This document shows, piece after piece, positions 57,918-64,000 of a stretch of 64,000 nucleotides of DNA; position 1 is the stretch's first letter, and each line of letters opens with the position of its first letter. The DNA lies in the NCBI RefSeq assembly GCF_001696455.1, contig NZ_MAUJ01000002.1:62001-126000 (forward strand), read 5' to 3'. Made by a program: the position numbers and the translations under genes. The notes below the pieces were generated by a model. The model searched no databases. It was not told the DNA's origin and saw nothing but the letters and a program-made list of their open reading frames with translations. This DNA comes from Pseudoalteromonas luteoviolacea (GTDB taxonomy: Bacteria; Pseudomonadota; Gammaproteobacteria; Enterobacterales; Alteromonadaceae).

Positions 57918-58393
57918 TTCTGAGCCGGTATTTTATTATTTAAAGCATAACCAAGACGCTCAGCAGGCACACTGTCTTTGTTCTTAAAACCACATTAAGT
58001 CCGATACTGATTAGTATCGGATATAGTAAACACCTAATAAGAGACTTTATTTCAAAAGGTTAGTCCTTTCCATCTTAATAGTATCGGAAATTACCAATTT
58101 AACATAACGTAAATTATGGGATATATTGTACTCGATTATTGAGGACTCAATGGAATGTCTCTCTATTATAAAAATACGCCAATTTGTAGTACTTGCTTGT
58201 TAGTCTCGCATCTCGCTTTGCAACTCGTACAAAATAGTCTCAACATCCCATAGTTATTAGCATGTCAATTATTCAGGCTTAAAACTTGCGCTAAGTTATC
58301 CCAATTTAATTTCACGTTCTTTATGACTACATTAAAGCTACACATAAGAGTTAAAGTGAATGGCACTTAAAGTACCAATCACCTCCAATTCAA
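57918..58393. other. Non-coding stretch
   Basis: No gene is supported. It contains the hairpin at 58000-58021 and a second AGTATCGGA copy at 58080. The remainder is AT-rich intergenic DNA between convergent genes. Confidence 0.6.
58000..58021. terminator. Hairpin after collagen-like gene
   Basis: A perfect 9-bp stem (TCCGATACT / AGTATCGGA) with a 4-nt loop. No strong T-run follows, so termination may be weak or Rho-assisted. An AGTATCGGA half recurs at 58080. Confidence 0.55.
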
Positions 58394-60472
58394 TTAGTTA
58401 ATTCGATAAATTTCCAAATCATCAAAATGGAGCTCACTGTCGACTTGCCATTTTGTTGAATACAAATAGACTTGTAAAACATGTCCAGCAGTATTTGGCG
58501 CTGTAAACTCCATCGTTAACGGCGACCAATCTCTGTTTGTTGTCGTCATTTGCGCAAGTGACTTTTTGCTTGTTGCGTCATAAATCATAACTCGGCCGCC
58601 AGCATCACCAGAAAATACACGTACCATGGTTTCTAGTCGATACGTCGCACTCGGTTCATAATCAAAAACCTTTTGTGCAACTTGCCAACCATATGTCGGT
58701 TTATTTTTAACCGTTAACCCTTGCGACCCACTAAAAGCACTATTGGGGCTTAAAAATACGGTATCAGGCGTTGACTGCCAATGCCGCCAACCTTCAGGTA
58801 ATGCATTTGCTAATGCAACATCAAATGGTTGCTCATACACTTGATAACCTTTTATAAGCTGTGCAATTGCCCCCATGTAATATCGCTGCCCAACACCCTG
58901 TATTGCATCATACATTTGATTTAACTTAGCTTCAGAATCATGATAAATACTGGGCTTGAACTCTGCCAACTGCATCCACCATCTAAGAGAAGTAAGCGAC
59001 TCTGAGGCATAGCACTTATTTACATGCATACTAAAGTTATCGCAGTGCGAAATCATAAAATCTGCGGTATTTGCAAAGTTAGTCATTTCCGCTTTGTTAA
59101 AACCCAGCCCTGCTTTATAACTACTCACCGTTGCGGCAACATCGAGATTACCGTGGCTGGTATCTTCTGTACCGGTCCAATTTAAACCATCACTAATTGT
59201 GTCTCTGTCAGTCAGGATGCTCCAGTAGCTCCATTCATATTTATTTGCTGGCACGCCAGAATTAGCTTGAAAGCGCCCTAGTGTTAAACTACTTTTAAAC
59301 GCTTCAATTAGTGCTTGCGCCATATATTTATGATGCGGATCGCCGCTTTCTATCTGAGCAAGCTCTGCGTAGGTGCGCTGCAGAGCAAGATATTGATTAT
59401 GAGGTAAAGATTGACCCGGCTTTCGGCTAGAGGAATCGTCTGGAAATAAATAAACAAGGTGACCACCTAGCGTACTGTACAGATCTTTCTCCCATTTAGG
59501 GAATGTATGATTGACCAAAAAGTCATAGTAGTTGTCTGCTACGTGACTAAAACGTGAATCTAACCGCCCTGTCTTCGCCAGTTTTATAAATTTGGCCATG
59601 GGCGCTGTGATCATGCCATCGTGTACTAGATATTCTCGCCATGACTTAACACGAATGTTGTCAAAGTGAACAGTACAATTTTTGCGATAGTCTGAGGCGT
59701 AGAGTCGCACTTGCACGTCGTTCCTTGGGTCTGAAGGTGTAATAAAGTCTGCAATGTGATACTGGTAAGTCTGCGAGTCAATATAAGTGTTCATAAGCAC
59801 TTTTCTTTCAGTAAAGTCATAGACTTGCACTAGGCCTCGTACACCAGCGTCACAGTTTTCAATCTTCGCATGAAAATTAATTTGATATTTGCTGTTGGGG
59901 TCAAAGTGCGAGTTGGATTTATGTGGGTTTCTTAAAGGCGTTTGCAGAACGTGCCAACGATTTGTGTCTGGTGCAGTTTTAACTGTAAAAGCAGCTAAAC
60001 TCTTTCCATCTTCAAATTTATCAATAGTATTTCGATACGCAGTTTCAGGAGTTGACTGCCATCGCGACCAATTTGCTGGCAAAGTGCTGTCTTGTTTATC
60101 AATGGCTTCAGCGCCATAGTTTTGAATAGCGTCTATGGAGTACACCCACTCACCCCACCCGTCATATCCATCTGTGCCCATGCCCGTATCATCCCTTGCA
60201 AGGGCCAGCGCTTTATCAGCCCGTGATATGAACACGTCCAAATACTTGGTATCTTTTGTTCCCAAGTACATTTCAAGCAAAGCATCCAAATAATAAGCTT
60301 CAGCCCAAGCCAAATTACTTGAGCGGCTGAAACTATCTGGGTACTGTGCCTGATATTGCGCGCTGATTAAATCAAATTTTTCGGTCCATTCACTCTGAGT
60401 GTGCTCGGCGCTTACACCACATGCTGCCAGTAGCAAAATCGAGAGTGAGACCTTTTTAACTATCTTCTTCAT
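58394..60472 (-). CDS. Secreted carbohydrate-binding-type protein, lipoprotein-like
   Basis: The 692-residue protein has a signal sequence with a possible lipobox (LLLAACGVSA). A helical alpha/alpha-barrel-like core starts near SNLAWAEAYYLDALLEMYLGTKD and continues after an inserted module. Two related beta-sandwich modules are present, each opening with a shared motif: LPANWSRWQSTPETAY (near residue 130) and LPEGWRHWQSTPDTVF (near 550). Both end in a DNIRVKSW/DDLEIYRIN-type strand, like CBM4-type carbohydrate-binding domains. The core resembles glucuronyl epimerase or lyase-type barrels, but I cannot assign an activity. Likely role: polysaccharide binding or degradation at the cell surface. 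The gene stands alone. Confidence 0.6.
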   Translation of the reverse strand: MKKIVKKVSLSILLLAACGVSAEHTQSEWTEKFDLISAQYQAQYPDSFSRSSNLAWAEAYYLDALLEMYLGTKDTKYLDVFISRADKALALARDDTGMGTDGYDGWGEWVYSIDAIQNYGAEAIDKQDSTLPANWSRWQSTPETAYRNTIDKFEDGKSLAAFTVKTAPDTNRWHVLQTPLRNPHKSNSHFDPNSKYQINFHAKIENCDAGVRGLVQVYDFTERKVLMNTYIDSQTYQYHIADFITPSDPRNDVQVRLYASDYRKNCTVHFDNIRVKSWREYLVHDGMITAPMAKFIKLAKTGRLDSRFSHVADNYYDFLVNHTFPKWEKDLYSTLGGHLVYLFPDDSSSRKPGQSLPHNQYLALQRTYAELAQIESGDPHHKYMAQALIEAFKSSLTLGRFQANSGVPANKYEWSYWSILTDRDTISDGLNWTGTEDTSHGNLDVAATVSSYKAGLGFNKAEMTNFANTADFMISHCDNFSMHVNKCYASESLTSLRWWMQLAEFKPSIYHDSEAKLNQMYDAIQGVGQRYYMGAIAQLIKGYQVYEQPFDVALANALPEGWRHWQSTPDTVFLSPNSAFSGSQGLTVKNKPTYGWQVAQKVFDYEPSATYRLETMVRVFSGDAGGRVMIYDATSKKSLAQMTTTNRDWSPLTMEFTAPNTAGHVLQVYLYSTKWQVDSELHFDDLEIYRIN

Positions 60473-60799
60473 AAAGCATCCTTTTTAAGATAAGTTCATT
60501 CGAAGCGATTATATTGCCCTAAAGTTTTTACTTTAAAAGTCGCATGCCAATGGCACTTTCTCGCTTTAATTTTGAATATATCGACTTTTCATTATGAAGG
60601 GTGGCAATGACTATCACGTATAACGAAGATAGGTTACAAAGGTTACTGCAAGGCTAAGAGTTCATATCCGATGTGCTTAAGGACAGTGCCCAATAGCTCT
60701 ATACTGCTGGGCATCATTAAGCTTAAGTTCTCAACTATAAAAGTGTGATAAAGCCATAAGCTTGCCTAAGTTACATCGTGCACTTTCACCAAGCTTAAG
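60473..60799. other. Non-coding stretch
   Basis: No gene is supported. It holds a weak hairpin (TGCCCA..TGGGCA, near 60690-60715) between the co-directional oxygenase and carbohydrate-binding genes. A 16-codon frame at 60607 is too short to support. Confidence 0.55.
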
Positions 60800-61984
60800 T
60801 TACTTCTCATCTCCACTTTCACTTAAAAATAATTTTGCTTTAGGTGCTTCGTAAAAACCACTGGTAGGCGTGTTGAACAAACGGCTTCCTAAAAACTGAT
60901 GAAAGTCGGCAACGACTTTTTCCATTGTTACTAGCTTTCCACCTCGGGCAAGGGTTGACCCCATGCCTTTTTGTACACGCTCACAAATCTCTTTATCCTC
61001 AGCAAAAAATGCATCAACAAATGCTTTTTCTGCTTTATCTTCTGCGCTAACTTTCACATTTGAAATGCCGGCCGAACGGACAATACACTGCTCGCTACCT
61101 TGAGGTAACACTTGAACCCAAGAGAGGCTCTCTGAGGTCAGTATCCCCACAAACGAGGGTGGAATAGATATAAGTACATAGTTATCAAATACCTTTGGAT
61201 AACTTCCTCTAAACCACTTAGCAAGTTTACTTGCGGTATCTTTCATCTCGCCACCTGTTAAAGTCCATTCTGAATAACCAGCAATATCAAAAGCCTGCCG
61301 AGTGGGTGTTACAGTTTCTAGGGTCGTTTTATGCACTTTAAACAAATGATAACTTTCCATGGCGTTTTCCATGGCGAGCTTCCAATTCGCATTCCATAGT
61401 TCCGCTTTGTCTGAACGGTAGCCATGTTTAAATTCAGGTAAACCGAAGTGATACAAGTAGTCGTCAATGCCTGCAAGGCGCTTACTGAGTGAATCGATAG
61501 GCTCACCAAGATGCACGAATAACATGCCATGCCAGCTTTCAAGGGAGAATTGCAATAAACAATGCGCCTTTTTATCTATATTGACGTTACCCGTAAAAGG
61601 TGCGCCTTTAAAATCACCATCGTCTGAGTAAGTCCACGCATGATATGGACAAACGATATTTTTTTCTACGTTACCAAACCCTTCATCAAGTAAGATCGTC
61701 CCTCGATGTCGACACAGATTTGATAGCGCCCTCACAGTCCCATCTTGGCCTCGGATAATTACGATAGGCTCATCTGCCAATGTAAAAGCAAAATAATCTC
61801 CTGCTTGATTTAGCTCTTGTTCACTCACAATAAAGACCCATTCGTTTTTAAATATTTTCTCCATTTCTAGGACGTATGTGTCTTGGTGTTTATAAACAGC
61901 AAAAGGCAGTGAGTAGGCCTCCTCAATAGGTGCCTGAGCTATTTGCGCATAATCTGCCAAAAGTTGCGATGAATAATTGCTCAT
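60800..61984 (-). CDS. Rieske-type ring-hydroxylating oxygenase, large subunit
   Basis: The 394-residue protein has a Rieske [2Fe-2S] domain with CRHRG (Cys-x-His) and CPYHAW (Cys-x2-His), about 18 residues apart. The catalytic domain has the mononuclear-iron motif NWKLAMENAMESYHLFKVH (with the usual ENxxExYHxxxxH form). I chose ATG 61984 because AACAGGTAAAG is well placed; the longer frame starts at a TTG. Such enzymes hydroxylate or demethylate aromatic, betaine or other substrates with electrons from a reductase, which is not seen here. A multi-haem protein gene lies 77 bp upstream on the same strand. Confidence 0.88.
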   Translation of the reverse strand: MSNYSSQLLADYAQIAQAPIEEAYSLPFAVYKHQDTYVLEMEKIFKNEWVFIVSEQELNQAGDYFAFTLADEPIVIIRGQDGTVRALSNLCRHRGTILLDEGFGNVEKNIVCPYHAWTYSDDGDFKGAPFTGNVNIDKKAHCLLQFSLESWHGMLFVHLGEPIDSLSKRLAGIDDYLYHFGLPEFKHGYRSDKAELWNANWKLAMENAMESYHLFKVHKTTLETVTPTRQAFDIAGYSEWTLTGGEMKDTASKLAKWFRGSYPKVFDNYVLISIPPSFVGILTSESLSWVQVLPQGSEQCIVRSAGISNVKVSAEDKAEKAFVDAFFAEDKEICERVQKGMGSTLARGGKLVTMEKVVADFHQFLGSRLFNTPTSGFYEAPKAKLFLSESGDEK

Positions 61985-62061
61985 ATCTTTACCTGTTAGT
62001 TGGCTCAAATGTTCGAAAATACTTTGTCTTTTGTGCGAGTAATAACGACTTCAGAAGACGT

Positions 62062-64000
62062 TTAAATTTCATCGCCATTTAACATTCCATCCAAATCGAA
62101 ATCCAATGCGGCTTGCCAGCCCTTACCTGGAATAGTGCAAGTAAAAGTTAAGCTATTCCCTTCCTCTGCACCGATATCTAATAACTGTGCAATCGTCAGG
62201 CGACTTTCAAACGCTCGATCACTTCTATAGTTGTTTTGTGCATGGTCAAAAAGGAAACCCCGCGGTTCGTTATCTACAACACCCAATACTATCAGATCAC
62301 ATTCAGTCACCTGCCCACCCAAAAGTTTCGATACAAAAGGGGTACTCGCTCGTTGCTCAAAGAGTGAAACTCTTGATTTAACTGCTTCTAATGTATTTTG
62401 AGTAACGGTAATTTGTTGGCCAACAATTGGCGCTAGATCATTATCAAACTCCATCATGTAATCAACTAACCCCTGCCGAGTCTTTTCGTCGGGAATACCT
62501 ATTGCACCGACATTAAAGTGACAGCCATACCGTTCATCCGCCCCTTCAGGACAACCTTTCTCACCATTGTCAAAAACCCCACCTTTAAGGAAGTTTAGCA
62601 GTTGATCCGTCGCACCATCGTGCAAAAAGCCAAAGCCCCGAATTTGGTCTCCTTGGTGTTCTTTAGTATGAGAAGGTAAAAAGCCTTGGCGGTCCGGTAA
62701 GCCAAACATACCAACACGTGTATATAAGTTTCTTAATTGCGGAACCTTCAAAATTTGGATTTCTCCTCCATGCGCTATTTCACCACGGCTACCATAGAAC
62801 CCTTTCGAAGGATCTACACCATGACAGCCCTCGCAATTTACTCCGTCGACGTTATCACCATTTAATGGCGTATCTTGTGCTGCACCATCAGCGCGTCGCT
62901 CGCCATGAAAGAACTGTTCGCCTATATGCGCGGAAGATGATAAGGAGTTGTCCAAATTTCTGATTGGGTTGGGCGGTAGAGCAACTTTAAGCATAAAATC
63001 AGCAAACTTATCCATGTCTTGTTCAAGCTGTTGAACTTCTGCCGTTTTATTATTTGCATCTACTGTTTCAGGAAGTGAGATATCAAGACCCATCAATCCT
63101 TCAAAAGCAACAATGAAATTTTTAAAAGAAGTACGCTCGTCTAAAGTTTGCTTAACATCATTGCCGAAGTAGCCCACAGAGCGATCACCACGCCAATGCA
63201 TATGACCATGATGCTGCATCCCCCTCAGCGTTTGCGTGCCCATTGGCCCCTTCATAGCCGCGAAACTACGTTCATCACCATTGCCATTGATGATCTCTAG
63301 GAGTTGACAGCTTTCATCCTCAGGACCCACTAACAAACACCCTAACTCCGATAAATTTTGAGTAGGAAATGGCTGTGGGTTCTTTTCATTTTTGGCGTCG
63401 GGGTTTCCTAAATTCCAACTTAGATGATCCGTATCACCAAAGATATGGCAACTAGCACAAGAAGACTCTCCATTGGAAGAGGAACGATTTGCATCATAAA
63501 GCATATGCCTTCCTGCCATGTAGTCTTTAGGCTCGAGCGTAGGCATAGTAAGCCGTTGAAGCTCGGCACCAGTTGTTGTGTTGATGTGGACGAGACTGTT
63601 ATCAAATCGTGTGAAGACATATAAGGATTCTTGTTCTTCATGCAGCAAAAGCCCAACAGGCCCACCCGCCACAGACAAGTATTGCGCGCTGGCTGTTTTC
63701 GGATCGAACTCTTCTCCTTTGTTGTCCCAGTATCGATCATTGCTCAATGTGCTTGTTGAGAATATCGCGACTTTATTGGACCCGATGACTGCACTGTATA
63801 TAAGCTTGCCATCTGCGCTCACCGCAAGTTGTAAAGGTGTGGACAAACTATACTGTTTGATTGAAGCGTTACCTTTCAAGTCGTCGTAATCTAGGTGCCT
63901 ATTTAGATGCCTAGGGCGTACATTGCCCGTTGACGGGTTGATAACCGTAATACGGCTTTTGGCAATATTTCCTTGTACGGTTGAGCCTGCAAAATTTCCA
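62062..64000 (-). CDS. Multi-haem beta-propeller protein (cytochrome c peroxidase-like), 5' end outside window
   Basis: The frame is open to the window edge; the internal Met at 63879 is not the start. What is seen is a beta-propeller of the YVTN type (SADGKLIYSAVIGSNKVAIFST; GPVGLLLHEEQESLYVFTRFDNSLVHINTTTG), then two c-type haem sites, CASCH (near residue 145 of the visible frame) and CEGCH, with LPDRQGFLPSHTKEHQGDQIRGFGFLHDG, like the di-haem peroxidase/MauG group. It would be an exported redox protein. An EF-hand-like DLDGMLNGDE lies at the C-terminus. It is upstream of the Rieske gene in the same direction and could share a pathway. Confidence 0.8.
   Translation of the reverse strand, partial: GNFAGSTVQGNIAKSRITVINPSTGNVRPRHLNRHLDYDDLKGNASIKQYSLSTPLQLAVSADGKLIYSAVIGSNKVAIFSTSTLSNDRYWDNKGEEFDPKTASAQYLSVAGGPVGLLLHEEQESLYVFTRFDNSLVHINTTTGAELQRLTMPTLEPKDYMAGRHMLYDANRSSSNGESSCASCHIFGDTDHLSWNLGNPDAKNEKNPQPFPTQNLSELGCLLVGPEDESCQLLEIINGNGDERSFAAMKGPMGTQTLRGMQHHGHMHWRGDRSVGYFGNDVKQTLDERTSFKNFIVAFEGLMGLDISLPETVDANNKTAEVQQLEQDMDKFADFMLKVALPPNPIRNLDNSLSSSAHIGEQFFHGERRADGAAQDTPLNGDNVDGVNCEGCHGVDPSKGFYGSRGEIAHGGEIQILKVPQLRNLYTRVGMFGLPDRQGFLPSHTKEHQGDQIRGFGFLHDGATDQLLNFLKGGVFDNGEKGCPEGADERYGCHFNVGAIGIPDEKTRQGLVDYMMEFDNDLAPIVGQQITVTQNTLEAVKSRVSLFEQRASTPFVSKLLGGQVTECDLIVLGVVDNEPRGFLFDHAQNNYRSDRAFESRLTIAQLLDIGAEEGNSLTFTCTIPGKGWQAALDFDLDGMLNGDEI

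Overview
The window looks like chromosome from an AT-rich marine gammaproteobacterium. Pseudoalteromonas or a relative is my inference, from base composition, the integron-type cassette remnants and the Y1-transposase fragments. The ends carry ordinary host genes: an RND efflux pump with a TetR regulator at the left, and a secreted carbohydrate-binding-type protein, a Rieske oxygenase and a multi-haem protein at the right. No tRNA, rRNA or CRISPR array was seen.

Region 1 (1-4.97 kb) is the efflux operon, closed by a strong terminator. Region 2 (5-10.4 kb) is an accessory patch: integron-like gene cassettes (an unknown gene and a GNAT acetyltransferase bounded by attC-like half sites), a broken Y1-type transposase, a possible toxin C-terminal fragment with two unknown genes, dispersed repeats, and a gene broken by an in-frame stop.

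Region 3 (about 10.5-54.4 kb) is a Mu-like transposable siphoprophage. Its tail-to-protease genes read leftward (10.5-32.8 kb). A repressor operon with a membrane sensor lies at 35.4-40.4 kb. The early genes (Ner/Cro-like, DUF3102, MuA, MuB, GemA, Mor) and the lysis-terminase-portal-F genes read rightward (40.5-54.4 kb). Inverting 33.06-54.44 kb would restore the standard Mu order. Three late promoters share one architecture: a GTAAAACATTTTAC-type palindrome 76-79 bp from the start codon. They stand before the lysozyme gene, the protease gene and the distal tail genes, matching the logic of Mu Plys, PI and PP, and the Mor-family protein is the natural activator. The host-specificity protein J, the tail fibre and DUF3102 are each split by a frameshift, so the prophage is either decaying or the assembly has indels.

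Accessory genes sit at several prophage boundaries: a membrane protein plus a PD-(D/E)XK nuclease with a PUA/EVE-like N-terminus (21.7-23.9 kb), a DUF4365-like nuclease plus KAP NTPase pair (33.3-35.3 kb), and two integron-type cassettes (46.7-47.9 kb). The candidate for an undescribed system is the four-gene operon repressor / exported protein / beta-propeller-GHKL membrane sensor / coiled-coil protein (40.4 to 35.4 kb). The repressor shows no LexA-type protease domain, so prophage state might be set by an extracytoplasmic signal.

Region 4 (54.4-56.5 kb) is a scar zone: a lipoprotein gene, a transposase fragment, another attC-like site, and a second degraded copy of the tail-fibre-end junction fused to a repeat found just right of the prophage. 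Region 5 (56.6-64 kb) returns to host genes, starting with an exported collagen-like protein.
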